Origin: Deltaproteobacteria bacterium
GTDB taxonomy: Bacteria > Myxococcota > B64-G9
Reading direction: 5' to 3'
Assembly (NCBI GenBank): GCA_030591745.1
Contig: JAUVAM010000320.1
Span: 1-5,462, forward strand
Length of the DNA stretch: 5,462 bases
Positions 1-5,330 of the stretch are shown here, piece by piece. Position 1 is the stretch's first letter. Every line of letters begins with the position of its first letter. A program made the position numbers and the translations under genes. The notes under the pieces were generated by a model. It was given only the letters and a program-made list of their open reading frames with translations. It made no database searches and was not told the DNA's origin.

Positions 1-1217
1 ACAAGAGCCAAACCAGGCAACTGGCGAACCAAACGCCAAGCCAAAGCCAAGGCTTCAAGCTCATCAGGCTCAGCTTGTCTCCGGCTAAGCAGTTCCACCT
101 CTGGATCAACTCCCCCACCCGGCCAACCAAGCATCATGCCCCAACGGGTAGAGCGACAAGCCATGGCCGAAGACGCGACCTCATCCATGGGCGTTTGCAG
201 CAAACGAATGCGGGTTCTTCCAAGTTCCGCCCTGGCTTCAGCCGAAAAAACCGGTGCCACCACGGCCTCGATGAAGGCCGCCCCCAGGGCCTTCGCCAAG
301 GCAGAATCGACTTCCCGGTTCAAACCAACCACCGACCCGAAAGCACCTCGAGGATCCGATCGCCGGGCGAGGGAGAATCCGTCCCCCATGCTCATGCCCT
401 CAGTGACACGCTCGAAACCACACAAACCACCATTGTGAGCCAATAGAATCGCGGGCGCCTCCATGCCCGAAAGACAACCAACTGCGAGGTCGGCATCCAT
501 TAACACTCGAGGCGTGACCGGCGGGCCCGAATGCTGAATTAGCTCTTGGCTTTGCTCCGTCTTGGCTGCGTAAAGACCAAAACGCCAGCCTCCCCTGCCC
601 TTCAGCTCAACTTCATCAGAACGCCTGGTTTGCACAACCCAGCTTTCAGGAGCACCCTCATCAAGCTCACGCTGCCAGCCGGGCGTCAAGCTGGAGTCCA
701 AGCGACCCACCGTCATAAGAGCCTTGGCCGCCATACGCTCGCTGAAAAGACGATCAAAATCCGCCCTTTCGTCCCAACGATTCAGCACTTCCTCCAGGTC
801 ATCGAGATCGCAGACCGGAAGCACCCATCGGTGATTCCATGCAGCCGCGCGCAACAACAAAGCCGCAGCCAGGTCTTCAGAATTCGGGGCCTCGAAATCG
901 ATGCGCTCAGGCAAATCCATCACAAGCACATCAATCCGCCGAAGCCCTTGAAGCTCCAGCCTTTCACGGTGAGCCAAATCCCCCCACCGACCCAGCAAAG
1001 CCCCCTGGATGCGCGGATGCAGTAGCTTAAGCACAGCATCATCCTCTGCGCCTCCCGTCGCGGCATACGCAGGCGGCCTCGCCAAGGGAACCCCGGCATC
1101 CGTCAAGACCCGCGCGGTCTCCCCGAAGGCCATCAATTCCTGACCTCGGGCCACCCAGTCCTTGCCAAGGGATACCAGGGCCGTCGGCTGATAGCTGTGC
1201 ACAAGGCATCGACCCAT
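1..1217 (-). CDS. Diverged PurH-like protein (AICAR transformylase/IMP cyclohydrolase homologue), probable pseudoenzyme, 3' end outside window
   Basis: An uninterrupted frame of 405 codons runs off the left edge; about 100 C-terminal residues are missing if it has normal PurH length (about 530). It aligns with PurH end to end. Residues 3-36 match the N-terminal MGS-like cyclohydrolase domain without gaps (ARG at 23-25, ETAR at 33-36), followed by KLLHPRIQGALLGR (64-77), RAAAWNH (123-129), DPRGAFGSVVGLNRE (288-302) and FIEAVVAP (315-322). Active-site motifs are mostly lost. SVSDK is HSYQP, STGGTAR is AFGETAR, the NLYPF tyrosine segment is DLPER, and GGP in IDIGGP is AAA. The lysine of AAKNH is W127, the LRYGENPHQ motif is unrecognisable (about 205-213), and the lysine of the transformylase KH pair is A260 (H261 kept). 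K64 and D115 are retained. The open frame and conserved scaffold suggest a functional non-enzyme, not a decayed gene. ATG 1217 fits the family N-terminus; a GTG at 1232 is an alternative. It lies 90 bases behind the sigma-4-like gene on the same strand. Confidence 0.85.
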   Translation of the reverse strand, partial: MGRCLVHSYQPTALVSLGKDWVARGQELMAFGETARVLTDAGVPLARPPAYAATGGAEDDAVLKLLHPRIQGALLGRWGDLAHRERLELQGLRRIDVLVMDLPERIDFEAPNSEDLAAALLLRAAAWNHRWVLPVCDLDDLEEVLNRWDERADFDRLFSERMAAKALMTVGRLDSSLTPGWQRELDEGAPESWVVQTRRSDEVELKGRGGWRFGLYAAKTEQSQELIQHSGPPVTPRVLMDADLAVGCLSGMEAPAILLAHNGGLCGFERVTEGMSMGDGFSLARRSDPRGAFGSVVGLNREVDSALAKALGAAFIEAVVAPVFSAEARAELGRTRIRLLQTPMDEVASSAMACRSTRWGMMLGWPGGGVDPEVELLSRRQAEPDELEALALAWRLVRQLPGLAL

Positions 1218-1265
1218 GATCACCAATTCCACGCAGGGCCCTGAAACTCCGGCCCTAAAACACCT

Positions 1266-1285
1266 ACCGGTTCACAAGAACCAGT
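1266..1285 (-). terminator. Hairpin between the sigma-4-like and PurH-like genes, possible attenuator or weak terminator
   Basis: Read on the minus strand, ACTGGTTC pairs with GAACCGGT around a TTGT loop, giving 8 pairs including one G-U. A few bases later comes a short T run (GTGTTTTAG). It lies in the 90-base gap 23 bases after the sigma-4-like stop codon and 48 bases before the PurH-like ATG. The T run is short and not directly against the stem, so it may only partly reduce readthrough, or serve as an RNA processing or stability element. Apart from this hairpin and a repeated AGGGCC, I see nothing in the gap that I can name. Confidence 0.35.
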
Positions 1286-1307
1286 TAATCTACCCTGATT
1301 CTCCAAC

Positions 1308-1745
1308 TCAGGCGAGCAAATCCTTCAAATCCGACTGCCCCTCAAGTTCGAGCAGCTTTTGCAGTCCAGCTGCTTCCACCTGACGAATTCTTTCCCTGGT
1401 GAGGTTCAGAATTTCACCAACCTCCTCCAGCGTCATACCACCCCGCTCCGCTACGTCCAAAGCACAGGTCTCCTGAAGCTCCCAGACTTCCTTGTCAGGG
1501 AAATTCAGCTTGATGGAGCCTGTCTCCGGATTGACGTCCAGATACAGATGATGCTTGCAGGACACAAACAAACAAGGCCGCTGGGTGTTCAGGCACTCGC
1601 TTCGGGTCCTGGGGCGAATCTCCTCCGCCAAACTCAACAATTCGGGATCGATCTGCAGATTCTTCCTCTCACGAACCATCTGCTTTCGGGCGATGGTCTT
1701 GGACCTGCGCTTTCCCTTCCTCTTCTCCTCGATGGCCTGCCTCAT
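1308..1745 (-). CDS. Sigma-70 region 4-like helix-turn-helix DNA-binding protein with Cys/His cluster
   Basis: The protein has 145 residues. Residues 1-28 are strongly basic ([11 protein letters not shown]). A middle segment carries C51, C58, C63, H65, H66 and the phrase [19 protein letters not shown]. Residues about 93-134 form a region 4 fold: [20 protein letters not shown] followed by recognition helix [18 protein letters not shown], very close to the -35-binding helix of primary sigma factors. C94 opens this domain. There is no region 2 or 3, so it cannot be a complete sigma factor. It more likely binds DNA, or core RNA polymerase, as a regulator. I recognise the type as a family annotated in myxobacteria as sigma-factor-like HTH proteins, without a known role. 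ATG 1745 is chosen because a perfect AGGAGG sits 6 bases upstream; the in-frame GTG at 1760 lies before that Shine-Dalgarno. The gene begins 11 bases after the MerR-like stop, so translational coupling is likely. Confidence 0.85.
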   Translation of the reverse strand: MRQAIEEKRKGKRRSKTIARKQMVRERKNLQIDPELLSLAEEIRPRTRSECLNTQRPCLFVSCKHHLYLDVNPETGSIKLNFPDKEVWELQETCALDVAERGGMTLEEVGEILNLTRERIRQVEAAGLQKLLELEGQSDLKDLLA

Positions 1746-1751
1746 GATTTC

Positions 1752-1757
1752 CCTCCT
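1752..1757 (-). promoter_or_regulatory. Ribosome binding site AGGAGG fixing the start of the sigma-4-like gene
   Basis: On the minus strand AGGAGG is followed by six bases (GAAATC) and then ATG at 1745. Its first base is the last base of the TGA stop of the upstream MerR-like gene. It therefore argues against the longer GTG start at 1760 and for coupled translation of the two regulators. Confidence 0.85.
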
Positions 1758-2293
1758 CACTCTTCTTCTTGGATGTTGGAAACTGCGACCGTGATTCGAC
1801 TACTTAATCTTTCAATGCGACCCACCAGTAAACGGGCCGCCTTGCGAACTTTCTCCGTCTCCCTGGCCAAGGCCTTCGCATCCTGTCCGGCAGCCGCCAA
1901 ACGTAGCAACCGGTCCTCCAGGCCCTGCACCAATCCCTCCATCGCCTCGGACAGTTGCTCCACGTCGTTTTGCGGAGACACAAACCCATCCAAGATTTCC
2001 TCAAGCGTCCTTCCCTCATTCATCAAACGCTTAATCAGGTTGATTCTTCGAACGACAACGATCGGATAGACACCACGAGATCCGCGATGCTTCCCCTTGC
2101 GCCCCACCCGCCTTGATGTCGGCAAAAGTCCAAGCTGCACGTACTTTCGAAAAGTAGCTTCGGACATCTTGATGCCACGTTCCTGAAACAAGGAAATGAC
2201 CTGCTGAGCGCTCACCCCATCAGGGAAAACGCCCTCGACCTCCGCCAACCCGGCGGCATCGAACAACCCTTGATTTGTCGGCTCATGGAACAT
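1757..2293 (-). CDS. MerR-type transcriptional regulator without cysteines
   Basis: The protein has 178 residues. After a variable leader (1-26), residues 27-58 form a winged-helix DNA-binding head ([15 protein letters not shown], then [15 protein letters not shown]). A basic wing follows ([17 protein letters not shown], 60-77), then the helix pair around [20 protein letters not shown] (81-100). The order HTH, wing, RR-INLIK and GRTLEEI is typical of MerR. Residues about 108-172 are rich in Leu, Glu, Ala and Arg and look like a dimerising coiled coil. There is no effector domain and no cysteine, which excludes thiol-based metal sensing as in MerR, CueR or SoxR. The start is the least certain part: ATG 2293 has no close Shine-Dalgarno (GAGAAG is 14 bases away). 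It is first in a probable operon, and a repeat at its start and in its promoter suggests autoregulation (inferred). Confidence 0.8.
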   Translation of the reverse strand: MFHEPTNQGLFDAAGLAEVEGVFPDGVSAQQVISLFQERGIKMSEATFRKYVQLGLLPTSRRVGRKGKHRGSRGVYPIVVVRRINLIKRLMNEGRTLEEILDGFVSPQNDVEQLSEAMEGLVQGLEDRLLRLAAAGQDAKALARETEKVRKAARLLVGRIERLSSRITVAVSNIQEEE

Positions 2294-2310
2294 ATTTTGA
2301 ATATATTCTT
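2293..2310. repeat. Repeat copy 1 at the merR-like start codon, candidate operator
   Basis: TATTTTGAATATATTCTT on the plus strand. It contains the perfect 10-base palindrome GAATATATTC and ends at the first base of the merR-like ATG. It matches copy 2 (2377-2393) in 17 positions apart from one substitution and one extra T. The left ends of the copies are 84 bases apart, about eight turns of B-DNA, so proteins bound at both would lie on the same face. Operator function is inferred from position. Confidence 0.5.
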
Positions 2311-2376
2311 CTCAGTGTTTTATTCTGTCGTTTGTATTTTCATCTTCTGCTTTTCTCGTTTGTGGTCTCTGTGTAT

Positions 2377-2393
2377 TATTTTGAATGTATCTT
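2377..2393. repeat. Repeat copy 2 directly behind the merR-like -35 box, candidate operator
   Basis: TATTTTGAATGTATCTT on the plus strand. Seen on the minus strand it starts on the last base of the TTGACA box and fills the spacer towards the expected -10 region, which is the classic position of MerR-family operators. The central palindrome seen in copy 1 is imperfect here. Confidence 0.5.
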
Positions 2394-2398
2394 GTCAA
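2393..2398 (-). promoter_or_regulatory. -35 box of the probable merR-like operon promoter
   Basis: A consensus TTGACA on the minus strand lies 100 bases upstream of the merR-like ATG and just downstream of the minus-strand terminator at 2420-2450. No good -10 box stands at 16-18 bases; the 17-base position reads TACACA, a weak match. A poor -10 or a non-optimal spacer would suit a promoter that needs an activator of the MerR type. The transcript leader would be about 70-80 bases, AT-rich and purine-rich. Confidence 0.5.
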
Positions 2399-2419
2399 GT
2401 GAAATCGACAGGGGAGTGC

Positions 2420-2450
2420 AAAAAAAATAGGACCCCTCCTTCTGGGTCCT
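2420..2450 (-). terminator. Rho-independent terminator for minus-strand transcription
   Basis: On the minus strand AGGACCC pairs with GGGTCCT (2444-2450 with 2429-2435) around an 8-base loop, followed after one A by eight T (2427-2420). This is a textbook intrinsic terminator. It faces left, so it stops RNA made antisense to the ankyrin gene, most likely readthrough from the kinase gene. It insulates the merR-like promoter that follows immediately. It cannot serve plus-strand RNA, where the stem is preceded by A residues and has no T tail. Confidence 0.8.
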
Positions 2451-2478
2451 TGGCAGGCAGGTCAACAGGGGCTATGAT
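2450..2478 (+). promoter_or_regulatory. Sigma-70-type promoter of the ankyrin lipoprotein gene
   Basis: TTGGCA (2450-2455) and TATGAT (2473-2478), each 5 of 6 to consensus, are separated by exactly 17 bases. The expected start of transcription is near 2485, only about 12 bases before the ATG, so the mRNA would begin at or inside the Shine-Dalgarno GAGGAG (2484-2489). The -35 box shares its first base with the terminator stem of the opposite strand. Confidence 0.6.
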
Positions 2479-2496
2479 TCGTCGAGGAGCCTAGCC

Positions 2497-3660
2497 ATGA
2501 ACCAAATTTCCAGTCTGTTTTTGACCCTCTGCATTGCGATGAGTCTTTTCGGCTGCGATGAATTGGGCACCAGGAAGCCCCCCCCGGTGCTGGTATCGCC
2601 AATGGAAAGGCCCAAGCCCAACCCGAAGCCGGCCACCCAGCCAGCTACGACCCAGAAGCAGGACCCAAAACCCGTTGATGATATGGATCCGAATTTGGTC
2701 TTGCCAGAAAGCGTAGCGATTCCTGGACCGAGCAAACCAACCACGAAAGAAGCATTCGCCTTACTCAAGGCCGCAACACGGGGAGACTACAAACGGACGG
2801 TGAGGCTGTGTCCGATCTCCTGTGATCCGAACATCGCAGACGAGGAGGGCAATACGCCCCTGCACCTCGCCGCCGTCGGTGGCCATCGCAAAGTGGTGGC
2901 CTATCTGCTCAAGCGCCGGGCCAGGGTCCAATACGAGAACAATGAAGGCGACAGGGCCTTGCTTTTGGCGGCCGCCGAAGGCCATGTCAAGGTGGTCAAG
3001 GCCTTGCTCAAGGCTGGAGCCGTCGTAGACAGCCGAGACAAAAGAGGCCACACGCCCTTGCATGTGGCCGCCATGGAGGGGAAGACCCAAGTGGTGGGCA
3101 TTCTGTTAGCGCATGGAGCGAATATCGAGAAGCGATCCAGAAGAGGCCGCACCCCGCTGATGGAAGCCCTGGATGGATTAAACGGCAAAACGGCCAGACT
3201 CTTGCTCCAACAAGGTGCCGACCCCAACGCACGGGACAATCGAAGCAGTTCGGTTTTGCAGTTGGCCATCGTAAAAACAGACGCAGCTACGGTCAAAATC
3301 ATCCTGGAGAAGGGAGCCGAGATTGATCGGCCGGCGGCGGGCTTGCTTCCTCTCCTTCATGCCGCAAGCGAATGTAATCTGGACATGGTCGACATGTTGC
3401 TCAAACGAGGTGCCGACATCGCAAGCCGCGCACAGGACAACAAGACCGCTCTGCATATGACCTGCATCCGATCCGACCTCGCCTTGAGCAAATTTCTGCT
3501 GAAACGAGGAGCCGAGATCAACGCGGAAACCGATGATGGATCCACGCCACTGGACTATGCCCAGATCGCGGAAGAGCCAAACAAGCGCTTATTGCATCTG
3601 TTGATAAAAAGGGGAGCCAAGGCCAACAAGAAAAAGCCCAAGGGCCGACACCACCACTGA
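2497..3660 (+). CDS. Ankyrin-repeat lipoprotein
   Basis: The protein has 387 residues. A lipoprotein signal peptide (1-19, hydrophobic LFLTLCIAMSLFG) ends in lipobox LFGC with C20 as the lipidated residue. Asp at +2 would hold it in the inner membrane under the E. coli Lol rule, which may not apply here. A Pro/Lys/Thr-rich tether (about 25-80) leads to an ankyrin array. It has an N-terminal capping helix pair (84-110, with C105 and C109 spaced for a possible disulfide) and about eight 33-residue repeats starting near 117, 150, 183, 216, 249, 282, 315 and 348. TPLHLAA and TPLHVAA are canonical; repeats from 249 on are more degenerate. The tail is basic and ends in RHHH. A good Shine-Dalgarno (GAGGAG, 7-base spacing) supports ATG 2497. 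Ankyrin arrays bind protein partners; which one is not visible. The kinase gene is convergent, 5 bases away, and a functional link is only a guess. Confidence 0.88.
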   Translation: MNQISSLFLTLCIAMSLFGCDELGTRKPPPVLVSPMERPKPNPKPATQPATTQKQDPKPVDDMDPNLVLPESVAIPGPSKPTTKEAFALLKAATRGDYKRTVRLCPISCDPNIADEEGNTPLHLAAVGGHRKVVAYLLKRRARVQYENNEGDRALLLAAAEGHVKVVKALLKAGAVVDSRDKRGHTPLHVAAMEGKTQVVGILLAHGANIEKRSRRGRTPLMEALDGLNGKTARLLLQQGADPNARDNRSSSVLQLAIVKTDAATVKIILEKGAEIDRPAAGLLPLLHAASECNLDMVDMLLKRGADIASRAQDNKTALHMTCIRSDLALSKFLLKRGAEINAETDDGSTPLDYAQIAEEPNKRLLHLLIKRGAKANKKKPKGRHHH

Positions 3661-3665
3661 GGTCT

Positions 3666-5243
3666 TCATCTCAGATCAATCGTCCGGCGCGTTCGTTTGC
3701 CTGGCCGTATTTGCACCTTGACCGTACGCCGGCGTTTCATGCTGGCATTCTTTAGCAAAAGACGATGGGTTCCAGTTGGCAGCCGGTGTTTCTCTAAAGG
3801 CGTCTCCCCGAGCAATCGGCCTTTGAGGTAAACCTGGGCCCAGGGGATGCAGTTCAAATCCAAATAACCATAAGATAGAACCTTGGGCTTTTTGGCTTCC
3901 GTCGTCATGCCTGCATCAGAGCTGCCTGCGTCCCGCAAGTCCCCTGCCCTTCCAGCATCCCCGTCCATCCCGTCCAGACCCCCGTCCATCCCGTCCAGAC
4001 CCCCGTCCACCCCAAGAGCGTCCACCCCAAGAGATGCATCATCGACAGGTACTCCCCCATCGACGGCGGTCCCTGCATCAGCCAAGGGACTGGCGGGTTC
4101 CTGAACGGGCGTGGAGTCAGCGAAGCCGAACCACAAACCCAAAAACCCTGCCAAAAACAGGAAGCCCAATAAGCCGAAGCGAATAGGCCAAGAGCCGAAC
4201 AGGGAATTATCTACCCCCGAGACTGCTTCTTTGAGGGTCGACTCCTCGGTGTCTGAGGAAACAAGCTCCGGCTGATTCAGCGGCGAAGCCGGCGAGGCAG
4301 GCATCTCCGCTGTTTGGCGGCCTCCCCCTTTTCGCTCCACCGACCGAAGCAAGTTGCTCAAGGTCGAGGCCCTGTCTACGCCGGGCTGCTTGATGAGTGC
4401 GGATCCCAGTTGTCGGGCCAAAGCCGAGGCGGAAGCCACCCGCCTGCCGGGATCTCGCTCGAGGGCCGCCATGACCAGTGCATCCACCTCCGGCGGTACG
4501 TCCGGGTTATAGGCGGAGGGCGGACGGATGGACATGCTTTTGATGTGCTCAATGATCCGCATGTCGTTCGGGCCAGTGAACAGGCGCTGCCCAGTCAGGC
4601 TTTCCCAGATGACGCTGCCCAGACTGAACAAATCGCTGCGCGGGTCTAAGTCCTCCCCCATGGCCTGCTCCGGCGACATATAAGCAGTCTTACCCCGAAT
4701 CATGCCGGTCTCCGTAACACCCGCCGCCGTGGCCATCTTGGCGATGCCGAAGTCCGAAATTTTCACTTCCCCCGCTCGTGAAACGAGGATGTTGTGGGGG
4801 CTGATGTCGCGATGGATGATGGCATCGGTCGACGAACCCATTTCCCCATGGGCGAAAGCCAAGCCCTGGCAAACCTCCACGCCGATGAGCAGGGCCTCGA
4901 CCACCCGCATTGGCCTGTCCTGCTCTCGGCAGAGTATCTGCAATTTCCGCAGGTCCAATCCATTCACCAGCTCCATGGCGATGTAATGGCGCCCATCGAC
5001 CTGGTCGAACTCCTGAATGCGCACGATGTTGCCGTGATCCAGGCGAGCCGCCAAAGTGGCCTCACGAATAAACAGGCGTACGAACTCGGGATCGTCGGAA
5101 AAGTGGGCCAAAATGAGCTTGAGAGCGATATCTTTGGAGAAGCCCGCGGGTCCGGTCAGGCGGGCATGAAAGACCTCAGCCATGCCGCCGCCGCCAAGCC
5201 TACGAATCAGTTCGAATTTCCCAAAGCTGCTCTGCTCTGCCAT
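3666..5243 (-). CDS. Transmembrane Hanks-type Ser/Thr protein kinase with C-terminal PEGA domain
   Basis: The protein has 525 residues. The cytoplasmic kinase domain (about 10-280) is complete: glycine loop LGGGGMAEVF (16-25), ATP lysine K42 in IALKLI, helix C glutamate E61, catalytic loop HRDISPHN (144-151) with D146 and N151, DFG (164-166), activation segment GKTAYMSPEQ (184-193), and subdomain XI arginine near 267-268. It should therefore be active. A Ser/Thr/Pro-rich juxtamembrane region (about 285-350) leads to one membrane span (about 352-375). A linker rich in Asp, Ala and Gly (about 385-450) with short tandem repeats follows, then a PEGA domain (458-525, GETPLEKHRLPTGTHRL) that would lie outside the cytoplasm and may bind envelope components. 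ATG 5243 is the first possible start after an in-frame stop at 5261-5259, with a modest GGGG just upstream. The TPR-like gene ends 74 bases before it on the same strand. The order kinase, span, DAG-rich linker and PEGA is typical of myxobacterial kinases. Confidence 0.93.
   Translation of the reverse strand: MAEQSSFGKFELIRRLGGGGMAEVFHARLTGPAGFSKDIALKLILAHFSDDPEFVRLFIREATLAARLDHGNIVRIQEFDQVDGRHYIAMELVNGLDLRKLQILCREQDRPMRVVEALLIGVEVCQGLAFAHGEMGSSTDAIIHRDISPHNILVSRAGEVKISDFGIAKMATAAGVTETGMIRGKTAYMSPEQAMGEDLDPRSDLFSLGSVIWESLTGQRLFTGPNDMRIIEHIKSMSIRPPSAYNPDVPPEVDALVMAALERDPGRRVASASALARQLGSALIKQPGVDRASTLSNLLRSVERKGGGRQTAEMPASPASPLNQPELVSSDTEESTLKEAVSGVDNSLFGSWPIRFGLLGFLFLAGFLGLWFGFADSTPVQEPASPLADAGTAVDGGVPVDDASLGVDALGVDGGLDGMDGGLDGMDGDAGRAGDLRDAGSSDAGMTTEAKKPKVLSYGYLDLNCIPWAQVYLKGRLLGETPLEKHRLPTGTHRLLLKNASMKRRRTVKVQIRPGKRTRRTIDLR
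3961..4033. repeat. Two tandem minisatellites in the kinase linker (21-bp and 15-bp units)
   Basis: On the plus strand two identical 21-bp units (3961-3981 and 3982-4002, starting CCGTCCATCC) are followed by the start of a third unit. This runs into two identical 15-bp units CGTCCACCCCAAGAG (4004-4018 and 4019-4033). Both periods are multiples of three. They encode GLDGMDG twice and LGVD twice in the extracytoplasmic linker of the kinase. Identity at the DNA level, including third codon positions, points to recent slippage duplication that changes linker length without breaking the frame. Confidence 0.9.
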
Positions 5244-5313
5244 GGACCCCAGGCTCCCTCAATTGTCGATGGCATATCAGCTGGTGGAAGAAAATCCAAG
5301 AGGAAGAGAAAAG

Positions 5314-5330
5314 AGAGCTAACGCAGCTCT
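5314..5330 (-). terminator. Possible weak terminator overlapping the stop of the TPR-like gene
   Basis: On the minus strand AGAGCT pairs with AGCTCT around GCGTT, then comes CTTTTCTCTT. The TAG stop codon spans the end of the loop and the start of the right arm. The stem has only six pairs and the T tract is interrupted by C, so termination would be partial. The remaining gap to the kinase start (5244-5313) is pyrimidine-rich on this strand and shows no convincing promoter. Confidence 0.35.

Noticed and set aside
75..1030. Several plus-strand open frames (about 63 to 159 codons) in the first kilobase
   Set aside because: They lie opposite the PurH-like frame, have low-complexity Pro/Arg/Thr/Gln-rich products and no recognisable domain. 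The minus-strand frame has clear family similarity over its whole length.
1..1217. Frameshifted pseudogene of purH
   Set aside because: The frame is open through all 405 visible codons and family similarity continues in one frame; the changes are substitutions at active sites, not disruptions.
1308..1760. Calling the sigma-4-like gene a complete alternative sigma factor
   Set aside because: Regions 2 and 3, needed for -10 recognition and promoter opening, are absent from the 145 residues.
1359..2069. Plus-strand frame of 236 codons
   Set aside because: It is the antisense shadow of the sigma-4-like and MerR-like genes, spans their junction, and its product shows no domain.
3655..3680. TGAG/CTCA hairpin at the convergent stop codons as a shared bidirectional terminator
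   Set aside because: The stem has only four to five pairs and no T tract on either strand.
3961..4033. CRISPR-like array from the closely spaced repeats
   Set aside because: The units are directly adjacent, coding, multiples of three and have no unique spacers.
5271..5299. TTGGAT, 17 bases, TATGCC on the minus strand as a kinase promoter
   Set aside because: Spacing is right but each box matches only 3 of 6 consensus bases, close to chance; not enough to call.
4794..5321. Plus-strand frame of 175 codons opposite the kinase
   Set aside because: It overlaps the catalytic core of a clearly real kinase gene and has no recognisable motifs or ribosome site.
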